A stretch of 64,000 nucleotides of DNA from Aureobasidium sp. EXF-3400 (Eukaryota; Ascomycota; Dothideomycetes; Dothideales; Saccotheciaceae). Made by a program: the position numbers and the translations under genes. The notes under the pieces are model-generated. The model worked only from the letters and a program-made list of their open reading frames with translations. It did not search any database and was not told the DNA's origin. This document shows, one piece after another, positions 1-12,907 of the stretch. Position 1 is the stretch's first letter, and every line of letters begins with the position of its first letter. The stretch spans positions 1 to 64,000 of the forward strand of contig SWBL01000251.1 of assembly GCA_024195585.1 (NCBI GenBank), in the 5' to 3' direction.

Positions 1-1357
1 GCAGAGGGCGGTCTGGACGTTGTTGGGGATCCACTCAACGAAGTAGGCGGAGTTCTTGTTCTGGACGTTGCGCATCTGGTCCTCAACCTCCTTCATGGAG
101 ACCTTACCACGGAAGATGGCAGAGCAGGTCAGGTAGCGGCCGTTGCGGAAGTCGGTGGCGGCCATCATGTTCTTGGGGTCGAAGATTTGCTGGGTGAGCT
201 CGGGAACCGAGACAGCGCGGAAGGAGTGGGCGTTGCGGCTGGTGAGGGGAGCGAAACCGACCATGAAGAAGTGGAGACGGGGGAAGGGGACCATGTTGAC
301 GGCGAGCTTGCGCAAGTCGGAGTTGAGCTGACCGGGGAAACGGAGCGAGACGGTGACACCGGACATGACGGCCGAGACGAGGTAGTTCAAGTCGCCGTAT
401 GAGGGGTTGTTGAGCTTGAGGGTGCTCATGCAGATGTCGTAGAGAGCCTGAGGCGGTTAGTCAAAGAGGCGGTGTAGAAGAACAAGGACGAGACAAACCT
501 GGTTGTCGATACAGAAGGTCTCGTCAGAGTTCTCGACCAGCTGGTGGACGGAGAGGGTAGCGTTGTAAGGCTCGACAACGGTGTCGGAGACCTTGGGCGA
601 GGGCATGACGGAGAAAGTGGCCATCATACGGTCGGGGAACTCCTCGCGGATCTTTGAGATCAGGAGCGTACCCATACCGGCACCGGTACCACCACCGAGC
701 GAGTGGGTGATCTGGAAACCTTGGAGGCAGTCACAGCTCTCGGCCTCACGACGGACGACGTCCAAGACCTGGTCGACCAACTCGGCACCCTCAGTGTAAT
801 GACCCTTGGCCCAGTTGTTGCCAGCACCGGACTGACCGAAGACGAAGTTGTCGGGACGGAAGAGCTGACCGAAGGGACCGGCACGGACGGCGTCCATGGT
901 ACCGGGCTCCAAGTCGACGAGGACGGCACGGGGGACATACTTGTTACCAGAGGCCTGATGTGCGCATTAGTATGGAGCAGCGAGGGAAGGAGCGAAGATT
1001 GGTGACTGACCTCGTTGAAGTAGACGTTCATGCGCTCCAGCTGGAGATCCGAGGTACCGTTGTAGCTGTTGGGCAGTCAGCAAGCGGTTCCAATGTTGTG
1101 AGAAAGCGCAGAGGGAGTCAACGTACACACCAGAGCCATCAAGGCCGTGCTCGCCGGAGATGGTCTGCCAGAAGGCGGCACCGACTTGGTTACCCTGTTT
1201 ATGTGGTCAGACGCGTTGTTCTTGGAGTCAATGGGAGCTCATTTCAGGTAGGCATACGCATTGGCCGGTCTGGAGGTGGACCTGTGGGAGAAAGACGTTA
1301 GCACAAAAGTCGGTGTGTGCGCAGGCGACAGCAGGGTCTACGCACGATCTCTCTCAT
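1..1357 (-). CDS. tub2: Beta-tubulin, 5' part (C-terminus beyond left edge)
   Basis: Beta-tubulin polymerises with alpha-tubulin into microtubules. Six exons are visible: 1357-1346, 1281-1258, 1194-1127, 1065-1011, 954-499 and 447-1. The translation starts [12 protein letters not shown] and carries the GTP-binding [10 protein letters not shown] loop. About 354 residues are present; the family has about 447, so roughly 90 C-terminal residues lie outside the window. The first exon is only four codons, and the intron-dense 5' end is typical of ascomycete beta-tubulin genes. By family numbering His6, Phe167, Glu198 and Phe200, sites linked to benzimidazole resistance, all carry the usual sensitive residues. 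Introns of 51-64 nt have GT..AG ends. Identity is certain; the symbol is the usual fungal name for the main gene, and a paralogue elsewhere cannot be excluded. Confidence 0.97.
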
Positions 1358-2552
1358 TTTGACTGTGATAGATGAGCGATGAAGAGGTCTAAAGGGTCGG
1401 AGCCTGTGTCGAGAAGGGTGTGCGTGGGAACTTGGAGGATAGGGAGGCAGGCGTTTCCAGGAAAGCACCGAGCGCTCTTACCTCGCCAAGGCGCCCAAAC
1501 ATCAACATTGAAACCTGGAATCACGGATGCTTCCGAAGGTAGTCGCGACGCTGCCCCTGCTCCTTCCTTCTTGCTGCACTCCATCCACTCAACATACAGC
1601 CATGCCTGAACTATTCAAAGATTTTGACTCTTCTCGAAAGCCGTCTAATGAGTGCTGTAGTTCATGTCGTAAGTATGTGTATCTGCCACCCCGTTGCGTC
1701 CTTCAGGGTATGTATCAGGTTTTAAGCTTTCCACGTTTGATTTACTGTCTGTCACTCCCTCGTACCTACCTGACTTCCATCATTATCATAGCCTATCTCA
1801 ATTCAAGTCCTCATGACATCAAACATCAAAGACTTTGTGTCCTGCCAAACTCAACTGCTCTTCTCAATTCGTTGCATCCAGACTATCTGTATCCCTCACC
1901 ATCGATGCTCATTTAGCAGCCCCTATATCTTCTCTTCATATTGGACATGCAATCTACAGACCGTATCGTGCACATTGTCCGCTTCCTCATATAGCTGATT
2001 TTGCGTTCCAATCTCGTCTGGCTCTTCGAACACATCCAAGCGTGTGCCAGCTAAGAGGTCCAGCTAGGTCATATCAACTATCGGGGACGACGGTTTCCTC
2101 TCCGGGACAACGGTGGTGCAGACCTCTACGCGTCGCAACCACCTTTTCTCATCTTCCATATGTCATTCAATGATGACATGTTGTCTGGAGGTTGCCTGAA
2201 CTTCCAAGCAACTTTTGCGGACGAATCGTCAGTTTAGGGCAGCTCAATTCTGTCATAGAAGAATGTCCGACCGCTTCAGGGTCGTGGATCGGAGTGGACG
2301 TTGGTCCAAGCTTCGTTGCTATGTACAATCGAATACAACCTAAGTAAACCGTCATGCCTGCTTTGCTTCACGACACTTTACCTCCACGTCGTTATACTCT
2401 CGTTTCCTTCGTTGCACTATTGATTTCTCTGTTTTGATAACGACTTTCTCTCTTTTACCATATCTCTTTTAATCGTCCTGCGCCCGCCATCAGTCTTCTC
2501 TCCTACAAGCTGACCCAAACCGATTCCGACATCCCTGTGTTCTGGCCTCGTC
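1358..2552. promoter_or_regulatory. Divergent intergenic region, beta-tubulin / LIM gene
   Basis: About 1.2 kb between two divergently transcribed genes, so it must hold both promoters. The 160 bases before the LIM gene (about 2390-2552) are CT-rich, as fungal promoters and 5' UTRs often are. Open frames here are short, lack family features and overlap one another. I see no RNA gene or repeat. Confidence 0.6.
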
Positions 2553-5370
2553 ATGGCTTTTGACAACAGCGACAACCACAAAGATCAACAATTGGGTCAG
2601 CACATTCATTTTTCTCCTCCCAAGACACCACACTCTCCAAAGAAACCCTCACCACTTAGACAATGCCAACGACTCTCTTCTATACCCGACTATGACAAAA
2701 TCAACAACTTGAGCTTACACGACGATGATTCAGCCACTTACTTACAAGATCTCCGAAACAACCGTGTCGCACGACTCAATGGTTCAAGACCGCCTCCACC
2801 CTCAAGAATAGCAAGCCAACGTCAACAGCAGCGACCGACATCTCCCGAAGACGCCATTCCGACCATCACTAACAAATCAGCTCCTACCACTGCGCATTCC
2901 CGTCAAAGGAGCCTCGATTCTACCAACTCCAGTGACTTCGTCGGTCGACCTCTTGTAGCGCAGCCAGGGTCTTTCAAGCTGACGAAATCGACATCTCTGA
3001 TCTCACTACCGTTACACGAGGCTGTAGAAGAGTTGGAACTGGATGAGGAACAACGTATTCATGCAGCCGCTCAGGACGAGGCCGCTGAGTTGGTCTGGAA
3101 GCACCGCACCGGTCATGACCCTGAGAAAGAACGCGCCTCTGCGTACACAAACCCAGACGCAGATCCCAAAGCATCGCGAAAGGATTACCGTGCTCATCTT
3201 CGCACCACAAGCAAGGACCGGATCGAGACTCGCCCTCTGTCTACCAGCCGTCCGGCGACCAGTGATTTACCGGTCTCGTCTCCTGAGAGGCCTAGCACCA
3301 GAGCTTTACCCGATGACCCGTTCGTCGAGGCCACACCTGTTTCGACTCCCGCCTCTACTCCACGAAGCACGCGTTCGAAAGGCAAAAGCTATGAGGGACT
3401 TGCGAACGCTGTAGCAAACGATGTCGTTGTGTCGAAGCGACGTGTGAGCAGTGGCTCCAAACGACGACCTAGCGCAGATGTCAAGGCTGGATTTATGAGC
3501 CCCACCGACAAGATCTACGAAGAACCAGACGAACCTTTGAAAGAAGCAAGAGCAGCGGAAGTACAAAAGGCGACAGCAAAGGTTGAAGCCAAGTCGGAAG
3601 AAGTTCCTCGTCACATTCGCAGAAACCCTTTTGCTCGAGTGCGACTGGCACAAGAAAAATTCGAGAAGAAGGAATCTCCGTCAGGCTACTCAGTCACAAA
3701 AAATGATGAGAAGAAACCAGTCTCTGGATACACTGCGAAGAAGCACGAAAGGATCGAGATTCAGAGGAACCCACCTTCACAATCTCGAAACGCTCTCTAC
3801 ACTGTCAACGACTCCGCACCAACTTCACCTAGTCTTCCACCTCAAGTTGTACCTGGGAAGACTGCAGAGGAGAACCCAAAACTGAAGGACGGCAAAGAGA
3901 TACGAGGTGACGATATACGTTCTGCAACTGCCATGAAGCGCAAGGATAGAAGTCCAAACCTACCTCAACCGACCGCAGTCAGCGACAGTCCTGGCAGACC
4001 CATTGTCAGTTTCCAGTCAGGATGGAAGCCCAAGGAAATTCAGTTAGTCGAGGAGAAATCGATAGCTCTTCCGGAATCTCTGGCTGTGAGGAAGAACCCT
4101 TCTTCCGATGCCACGTCGAGTGGGAAGCAAAGACGCTACTCGCTGCCTCGTTCTCAGCAAGGCCCACCTTCCCTCCCTACAATCATGGTTCCGGACGAGT
4201 CAACATCGAGATCGCCCGAGCTTCATAGTAGCATCCCTACGTTCACCGTCATGAGCGCTGATATTCCCATGATTGTTGTTCCGGATGACCCCATCTCGAG
4301 CCCGTCCAAGACACTTTCTGAGGAGCCGGATATTCCTAGTATAAGTCTATCATCAGATCCAGTGAAGCCTCCTGTCTTCGTCATCAACGAGCCTTCCAGC
4401 GTCAAAGCTGAGCGACCACCACCCCTTCAGCACCGCCCACAGTCATCTCCACCAAAGACCAGTTCGCCTTTCTCGAAACGTCCTCTGCCAACTCCTACAC
4501 CATCGTCCGCTCGTCCGCTCCCCGTTCCCTCCAAGACATCACCATACCCAGCAGTCGCCAAACCTCATATGACACCGTCTGTAAGGCGAACTACAGCTTT
4601 GTGCGCCCATTGTGCATTGCCCATAGCAGGGCGCATCTTGAGTGCCGCAGGTGAACGTTTCCATCCTTCATGCTTCAAGTGCCACGAATGTGGTATCAAT
4701 CTTGAGTGTGTCGCGTTTTACCCAGAGCCGGACAAGAAGCGAGCAGAGCGCCTGGCTCGCATTCAACAACGTCAACAGGGTCTTGATGTCTATCTCCCTG
4801 CTGGCGTGACTGAAGAGGACGTGAGGAGGCTAGAGGAGCAAGATGGTGACGAATCGCTTCGATTCTTCTGTGGACTAGACTTCCATGAGTTCTTCAGCCC
4901 GCGTTGCAAGAGTTGCAAGACGCCCATCGAAGGCGAGGTAGTTGTTGCTTGTGGAGCAGAATGGCATGTTGGCCATTTCTTCTGTGCACAATGTGGTGAT
5001 GTGAGTTCTTGCAAGACACTTTGATGAATGACTTGTTGCTGACAATGTTATAGCCTTTCGATTCGACCACACCTTTTGTCGAGAAGGATGGATACGCATG
5101 GTGTGTAGGCTGTCATACCAACAGATACAGTGCGAAGTGTCGTAAATGCAAGCGCCCTGTAACGGAGATCGTTGTCAAAGCCTTGGGCGCTGATTGGCAT
5201 GCGGACTGTTTCTGCTGCACTGTGAGTGACCTTTGCTTGCCAGACACGGTTCTTGACTGATCGATCTTTAGGAATGCGGTGATGGCTTCGATGATGGCAG
5301 ATACTTCCTCAGAGGCAACAACCAAGATCCCGTGTGTGTGAGGTGTGAAGAGCGGAGATTGAAAGCATAG
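2553..5370 (+). CDS. Paxillin-like LIM domain protein
   Basis: Exons 2553-5000, 5054-5221 and 5272-5370 give 904 residues. The first 680 or so residues are disordered, rich in Ser, Pro and basic patches. The C-terminus holds three LIM zinc-binding domains. LIM1 begins CAHC and its second zinc site ends in CGLD; LIM2 begins CKSC; LIM3 begins CRKC and ends CVRC just before the stop. Both introns (53 and 50 nt) interrupt the LIM region with clean GTGAGT donors. LIM1 has an unusual insert of about 45 residues between its two zinc knuckles. Tandem C-terminal LIM domains after a long disordered tail resemble fungal paxillin-like proteins (yeast Pxl1), which act at sites of polarised growth and the cytokinetic ring. 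That role is inference from family resemblance. Confidence 0.9.
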
Positions 5371-6087
5371 TTGAGGCCAATCGTTGGATGAATTGATTAT
5401 GAAGCGTGTCGCATCTCTTTTGGTTTCTTTGATATTAGCGTTCGTGTTGGGTAGGGGTCAGGATGGGTGGTGGAGGAGATCAGGTTTAGATTCTGGCGCA
5501 AGCATGCACAAAGGAGAACTTCCTCGATAGATCTTTCCAATCGACAAAGCTCATAATATTCATTGACCATCAAACAATTGAGATATTCGGCGCGACTGAG
5601 TTTACGTTTCGGAAGACCGTTCCAACCGCCTCCTGAGGCGTGGCTGGTGAACCTTGGACCCTACTTTCAGCCTCAGAAGGTCTGTGTGGCCGATCGCTCC
5701 TTTCCTTGATGGACAGCGATATTGTTGTTTGATTAAGGGCGGTGTATGTATGATCGCATCTTCTAAGTCTTTACGTGTCGAGATCAAGTCGAGTCGAGCG
5801 TCCTTTCCTTTTTTCCGGCTTCTGCAGCATTCTGGCACACTCGAGACAGCGTCATATGAGTTTCAAGCCCCGATCTCATTTCCCCTTTGGCCAAAGCATC
5901 TAGCTAAAATAATCTACGGGGTAGAGCATCGCAAAAGGAGCTACACTTGTTCAGTATCAATTCAAGCATTCGACTGCATTTGAGCGAGTCTGGTCGCTTG
6001 AATTGCTGTCTGGTGCATAGAAGGTATTGTTGACAGGCACGGAAGGTGCAACTCGCTGTGCATTTGCTGACGGAAGGTGCAATCAGG
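5371..6087. other. Intergenic region with probable hidden 5' exon
   Basis: Contains the 3' end of the LIM gene and, by inference, the promoter and first exon of the coiled-coil gene that follows. A plausible 3' splice site is at 6087/6088: CTGAC branch-like sequence, then AATCAG. Possible donors include GTATTG near 6021 and GTATGT near 5744, but I could not find an ATG exon that joins in frame. Confidence 0.45.
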
Positions 6088-9000
6088 TCGAAACGTCACG
6101 GATTCCTCTACAACACTTCTGGTTACTCCCTCCGCCTCCCCTTCCCGTCGAAGCAGGTCCGAACATGGTCTGTTAGTAGTGGGCTCGCCATCACAACAGT
6201 CAGCGGAAGGCCCCCAGCCTTCCGCATTTGCTCCTCAGCTGGTCTTCGAGACGCCATCATCTGGCTCAACTCGCTCCGTGCGTGAGGATATTCATTCCAC
6301 AACCGACGCTCCCTCAGTCTACTATACCGCTAGCTGGGGCTCTCCCTATACCCGACCTACACAAGATCCTAGTGTGCCCAGCGCTGAAGGCACCCCCATC
6401 GCTTCGCAACGACAGACTACAAGCGAGACCCCGTCTCCAAGTATTTCTTTCGGCCTCGAACACCTCGTTCCATCCAGAGTCGCGGTTCAGGGACGCGATT
6501 TTAGTCCTTCTTTCGGCCTCGACCATTTGTTACCTTCGCGCATATCTGTACAGCAACATATAGCAAGCCCAGTGACGACAGAACGATTGGCACTCCAGGA
6601 AGATACAACACAGACAGTCGCACAGAGACCGTCTCGCCATACCATCACTCGTCGTCTGACTGAAGATTGGGTTCAACAGTACACCACTGGCAAGTGGCGC
6701 TCAGAAAGAGGAAATTGGTTGAGTGACGAGTCTGCCGGCAGCAACTCGGACTCTGGAGAGGAAGAAGACTTCAAGACTCCCATTCCTTTTACCTGGTTCT
6801 CTGGTCGACATCGGCGAAAAAACACATCTGCCAGCCCACTAGTTGAGAGACAGCAGAGACCAGTATCGCACGACACTTTCAGAAGAGGACATAAATCTAG
6901 AGAGAGTAATTTGACCTTGAAGCAGGAAGACTTTTGGCAGTTTACACGTCAATTCGACGAGCCTAATATGTCGCTATTCACATCAAGATGGGCTTCATCG
7001 CCATCGAAGGAGAAACCTCTACCTCAACCACCCACATCACCACCAGGACATGTCAGATCCATGGGAAACAGCCCCCAGAAGAACGATCAGCTCCCGCCGC
7101 TACCTTCACCTCCAAACTCAGATACCCAGCGGCCCACACCACCACCACGACCGAGGACTAAGCTGGCGTGGAGAGGAAAGGCTTGCTGGATTGCTCTGCC
7201 TTCAAAAGGCCCCGAAGCATGCGGAGGCAACAAGCCGCTGAGCGCGAGCGAAACACAATCGCGTCTAAGACATTTTGAAGAGGAGGGCTATAACGTGAAT
7301 GGATTCGATCTTCAGCCATGGGCCTATCATGACTCGATTGTGTCGCAGAGCAGTGGTCAATACCCCGACGACTCAGAAGATGTCATCAAGCGTCAGCAGA
7401 AAGATTTCAAGGTCTTCGTACCGAATCCGCAGACTTGGAAATCGTACCAGGACGAGCTCATGGAGCAAAAACTACGTGCCTTGGGTGTGAGTCTGGGAGA
7501 CGATCTTGCTCCTGCTCAACCCCCGCCTATGTCACGTCAATCTTCTGGCCACTACCAGTCCGTTTCACCCAACATGATGCACGCATCCATGGCCGGAGGG
7601 TCGCATCGCTCTACACCTTCGCTTGCCCACTTCCCTACTCCCGGCCATTCCTACTCAGCATCCGTCGCTTCGCCTATGTCTATGCCTGGTGATCCCAGAG
7701 GCCATGCTCATAGACACTCCGTCTTTGGCATGCCGGGAATGCCATTCGCCTTCCCCAACCAGCAGAACCAGCACAATGGATTGCCTGCCTTCTCGCCTTC
7801 AACAGCCAACTTCAACTTGAACGGACTTCCAAGGGGAGGATCTCCTGCGTTGGAGAGGCTCAAGAGCGAAGGTCCACCTGCTAAGTCCCCTATCTCCCCG
7901 TACGGGATGCCTTCTCCTTACGCTAGAAGCCCGCAGCCTCAGCCTGGAGATTGGCCTGGACAGGCTCACCTCAGACATCAATCTGTGTTTTCAAGCTTTT
8001 CTCCTCAACCCCAAGCCCAGAGAAGTATCACACCTACCCTTACTCCGGGTGCCGCGATGCGCCCAATTCCATCGTTGGCCGAAGTTCCGGAGGACGAAGA
8101 AGAGCCAATGCAAGATTACTTTGCTGGTGCCACACCAAGACGCCAAACACGCAAGGATGTTGAGCTTGCTCACCCTAGTCCACGACACAACCGAAACATT
8201 AGCGATGCTCTTGAGAGAGAGATTCAAGGATCCGATTACCATTTGGAGAAGTCTTTTGAACGCCAGCTCCAGGACGAAGAGGACGAAGCGAGCAACAGTT
8301 TCATCAGCCAGACTTCTAGCAATGGTGCTTATGTGCCCCCTGGTAAGCGTACATCTCTTGGACCTAGTATGAACGGCTTCGGCAGTCGCAAAGCTTCGCC
8401 GAGTCTCAGCAACGCTCCAGCAAACCCCGAAACTAAGGACAACCTCCCAATCGCTGGACTGGCTGGCGGTCTGCAGAACAAGACCACGAACAAGGTCAAA
8501 GGACATGCGTCCAGACTTAGCGTGGCTGCACCTGAGTTCAAGTTCCAACCAGGTCCTGCATTCCAACCGACCTTGCCTAGCCTTCCAGGACTGTCAAACT
8601 TTGGTCCTCCGATTCAAAGCCATTTCGGTACCGGTAACATGGATATGTCAGTTGCTGCTTTCCAGCCTTCGGGACTCGGAGTTATGCCTTCATCCGACTT
8701 CAACTTTGCTTCTTCGTTCGCCTTCAACCCTGTTGCTCCTGTCCAGCAACCAGTTTCTTATCAAGCTCCTATTCAACCTGCTGCCCCGACCATCTTCGGT
8801 GATGTAGCCATTCCGGAAGCCACCAAGCCAGTGAGAAGATCCAAGGCCGTGGCTATCACTCAGCCCAAGTCTTCTCCTGTGAAGGAAGAGCCTGAAGCCG
8901 AGGATGAAGACGGTCGTGCAGTGCAGAGCGAGGAAAGACAAAAGAGAGCCCGTGTTGGCCAGAGTGACGGTGATGATGTTCCTCTCTTCGCCGAGCGCCC

Positions 9001-12000
9001 TGTGTCTCGTACTCAATCAAAGGCCCAAGAAACGTCGAGCTTGGAAGAAGGAAAAGCTTCAATCGCCTCGGAGCCCAAACAACTCAATCAAGAGAAGGGT
9101 TCTGAAGACGACAAGACAAAGTCTGCACCCGTCCAGGAACAAGTGCCTAAGCCATCACCCAACATTGCATCAGTGCAAGATTTCGAGATTGTGGCTAAGC
9201 TTCCTACTGTGCAAAACGAACGCGGTCACAAGAAAAACTCGAGCTCTCTCTCAGCACTCGCAAGGCCTTTCGAGTTCAAGCCGCAAGGATCGATGTCAAG
9301 CAACCAGCCTCTTGAAAATCTTCTTCTTAGCCCCGATCCGAACAAGACCAAGCCTGACTTTAGCCCATCGCGCGTGTTCTCGCGCACCTCTGAAAAGACA
9401 CAGGCATCAGTGGAAGATCTTGATTATGCGCCTTCGCCCGAGCCACAAAAACATGCGCCTTATCCCGTCGATAACAACGAAAGAGCCCGCTTCCCAGAGC
9501 CTACCTTCGATGAGATCGATGCTGTTATGCAACAACTCAACGACGACGATGAGTATGACAATATCCAGCAGGAGTTTGCTTCAGAGATCGTAAGCCCTAA
9601 TCCAAGTGTCATACATCACAGCCCTAGTCGGGATAATAGAGGCCGCTCGATTTCCCCTCTACCAACGCTGTCGAGAGAGCAAGTCAAGCTACGTCCAGCT
9701 CATATCAACCGTCTCAACCGTGGTGAAGAGATCCCCCTGAGCGAATGGTCTGATGATCTCTCGGTTGACGAGGCCAGCAAGCTGCGTACCCGTAGCAACT
9801 TCTTCGATGATAGAGTTGATCAGATCGTTGGCGGCGTCATTGACCACCGCTTAGCGCCTCTTGAAAAGAGCTTGCAGATGATACATCGTGCGGTGAGCAC
9901 TATCATGACTCGTGAGCCACAGCCAGCAACAAGACGTGCAATGTCTGTAGACGACAGCGATGCCGACGATGAGGATGAAACCATCGACGAAAGACAACCG
10001 TTCCGCTCTGCCTCTCGCGCACAAGAGAGGAAGGCTAGTCAGATCAAGGCTGCTGTACTGGAGGCTTTGGCTTCGCAAAAGGCAAATGGTTCTCAAATTT
10101 CATCTGCCACAGAGATTCACAATGCGCTTATGGACATGAACACAACTATCGCCCGTATTGCCTCATCAAATCTCGATATCGACGATGTTAAGCACGTTGT
10201 TGACGAGTCACTACATCGCATGGGCAAGACTCTGACACCCGCTCCAGCCGTGGACAACACTGAAGAGACTCACAAGCACAGACGAGAGGTCTCTGAGCTG
10301 AACAGTAGGCTGAACAAGACTCTTGCCGATGCGCTGGAAGAAGCGAACCAGCGTCGTTCGATCGAGGAACGTGAAGCCGATACCCGCCGACTGCTCCGTC
10401 TTGCCGAGGAAGAGCTCTCTCTTCTACGCAAGACTATGGGCGATAAGGAGCAGCGTATTCACTCTCTCGAGAATCAGCGTGAAGAGCTTGAGATTCGTGT
10501 TGATGCTGCCGAGGTTACCCACGCGCACGACCGAAAGCAGCTATCAGACTTTGTGGCAGAGAACTCAGCACTCGAATCCACTCTTGAAGAATATCGCCTT
10601 TCGAGCAACAAGTGGAGGAATGAGGTTGATGAGACCACTGCTGAGAACGAGGTCCTAAAGGCTGGTGCTCTTGAACTCAAGCTACAGCTCGAAGAATCTC
10701 AAGAGACCATCAAGATGGCTCGTCAACAAGTTGAGGACGTAGTCATCGAGAATGTAGCACTCAAGGCTACCTCGGCCGAGCTTTTGTCTCAGTTAGAAGA
10801 ATCTCAAGCCTTTGGCAAGCAAGCACGCCAGGCAGCTGATGACGCAGCTATTGAAGCTACTGCAATCAAGGCCAGTGCTGCGGATTTGATGGTCCAGCTG
10901 GAAGAGTCTCATGTTGAAAATACAGCGCTCAAGGCCAGTGTCACGAGCCTGGTTACTGAACTCGAGGAGTCTCGTCTGTCTGTCAGGACCTGGAAGCAAG
11001 AAGCCGAAGTCGCTGCTCGTGACAACGCCAATCTACACGAGAGCATGTCTGACCTGAAGAACCAGATCGCGGATGGTCTGAATATTCGCGAGAACATGCG
11101 TAGCAAACTCGACAAGATTCACCACGGTATGATCTCAGCAGCTGAGCAGTTGGCCAATGAAAAGGCAATCTGGCAGAACCGTAACGAGGAGCTGCAAAAG
11201 AGATATGTTGTGTTGCAAGCTCGTCTGGAGGGTGAGGTCAGCATCAAACGTAGTATGGAAGAAGAGGTACAAAGCTTGCGCACTCAAGTGCACGAGGCTG
11301 TCACAACCAAGATTGAGCTCGAACAACTTCACAGATCCACCACTCTGCACGAGGAGACACTGAGGACACTCCGAGAAAACCTTGCCTCAGAGCAGACCTT
11401 GAACGCTCGTCTGCAGCGCGATCTGCATGAGGCCAGAGAGTCTGGAAGAGCCGAGGTTCAGCGTACCCAAATGATCATGCAATCGAGCATCGAAGCAGCT
11501 GACAGCCAGGCTAACATCATCCGTGCTAGCTTGGAGCATGAGATGATGCTAGCCAAGAACGAGATTGACAACATCAAGATGGTTTCGGATGCTGCTCGCG
11601 AAACACACGAACGCTCGCTAGAACAAGAGGCTGATCTCAGACGCGATGCACTTCGAAAAGTCAACGAGACCAGCAGTGCTGCTTTGAACGACCTCCGTGA
11701 AAAGCACGCAGAGGAGATCAGATACATCAAGTCACAGTACGAGAGAAGCGTCGCCAATGCCTACGAGGACAAGCAACGTTCAGCGGTACACTTCAACGAC
11801 AGACTTGAGCTGTCAAACGATCAAGTCTTGCATCTGCGTGACAAGGTCGCTCATCTGGAAGAGCGCCTGAACGTTGCTAGATCAGCGGCACAAGCAGCTG
11901 CTTCCGCTGCTCAAGCAGCAAAGTTCACTCCATCTGCCACACCTGCGCCTGCATCCACAGCTGCATCGCGCGAAGAGCCCGAGAAGATCTCACCCCAAGC

Positions 12001-12907
12001 GCTTCGCGAGTCTATCTTAGTGTTGCAAGAGCAGCTTCAAGAACGTGAGACACGTATCGAGAGTCTGCAGAATGAGATTGCAAGCGTTGATACTTCAGCG
12101 CCTTCCAAGCTCAAGGAGAAGGAGGTCGAGGTTTCTTGGTTGCGCGAGCTTCTATCTGTTCGCAACGAGGATCTCAACCAGCTGGTTGACACACTGTCAA
12201 AGTCTGAGTATGATAGAGATGCTGTTAGGGACTTTGCTATCCGCATCCGCGCCAACCTGCAGATGGAACAACAAGAGAAGGAGCGACTCATCAATGCTGG
12301 CCCATCGTTGACAGGTCAAGCATTAGCCAACTTGACCAACTTTGCTTCGCCCAAGGCAGTCTCCTTGGCTGCGGCATTTGGTAACTGGCGAAAGAACAGA
12401 GAGACCCCGCGTCCTGCCTCGGCTCCTAAAGCTCCTGCCTCGAGAGCAACTGCCAGATCGTCTGCTGCCGCAGCAGCACGTCTGGCCAATGGCCGTGCCC
12501 ATACACCGTCGAAGCCAGCACCTCTGCCATCGCCATCCGTCCTCTCTGGTCTCATGACCCCTCCCGCTACAAATTTCCGCCGTACCCCTAGTCCCGCCGA
12601 AGAGCCAAGTGGATCGCAGCGCTCGAGTCCTAGCTTCTACCACGGTTCTCAGCAAGTCAACAACGAGGCGAAGATGGCATACTTTGATACCAAGCCCAAC
12701 GGCTATGGCGAGGAGAGCCCCATGGTCTTCAGACGTCAGAGCTACGATGAAGATGCCCAGCTTGGCGATGTCGACACTGGAATTGGAGCCGATGATGAGG
12801 AAGAGCACAGAATTTCCGCCATGGACGACGAGATACAGCGTCCTGCTGACCAGACGCCTGAGGAACTGCTCGGAAAAAGTCTAGCCAGCGAGCTTGAGGC
12901 ACTGTAG
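6088..12907 (+). CDS. Large disordered and coiled-coil protein (5' exon unresolved)
   Basis: An uninterrupted frame of about 2270 codons. The first in-frame ATG is roughly 298 codons in, and coding character is good well before it, so the true start is probably in an upstream exon spliced to the acceptor near 6087. The first 1,200 residues are disordered and rich in Pro, Ser and Gln, with a more conserved-looking block around residues 350-480 (Trp-rich, including WIALPSKGPEACGG). From about residue 1,250 onward the protein is mostly long coiled coil to about 1,950, then an Ala/Ser/Pro tail. Near the N-terminus a 15-residue motif SFGLEHLVPSRVAVQ is repeated as SFGLDHLLPSRISVQ. Around residues 1,530-1,640 a coiled-coil unit ending QLEES/ELEES recurs. 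The architecture suggests a cytoskeletal, spindle-pole or septal scaffold. I do not recognise the family, so no function is assigned. Confidence 0.85.

Noticed and set aside
5654..5983. 109-codon plus-strand frame before the coiled-coil gene
   Set aside because: Considered as the missing first exon, but no donor joins it in phase to the acceptor at 6087.
7991..8566. 191-codon minus-strand frame
   Set aside because: Shadow of the disordered region of the coiled-coil gene.
12323..12808. 161-codon minus-strand frame inside the coiled-coil gene
   Set aside because: Exact shadow of the Ser/Ala/Pro-rich tail of the plus-strand gene; no family features.
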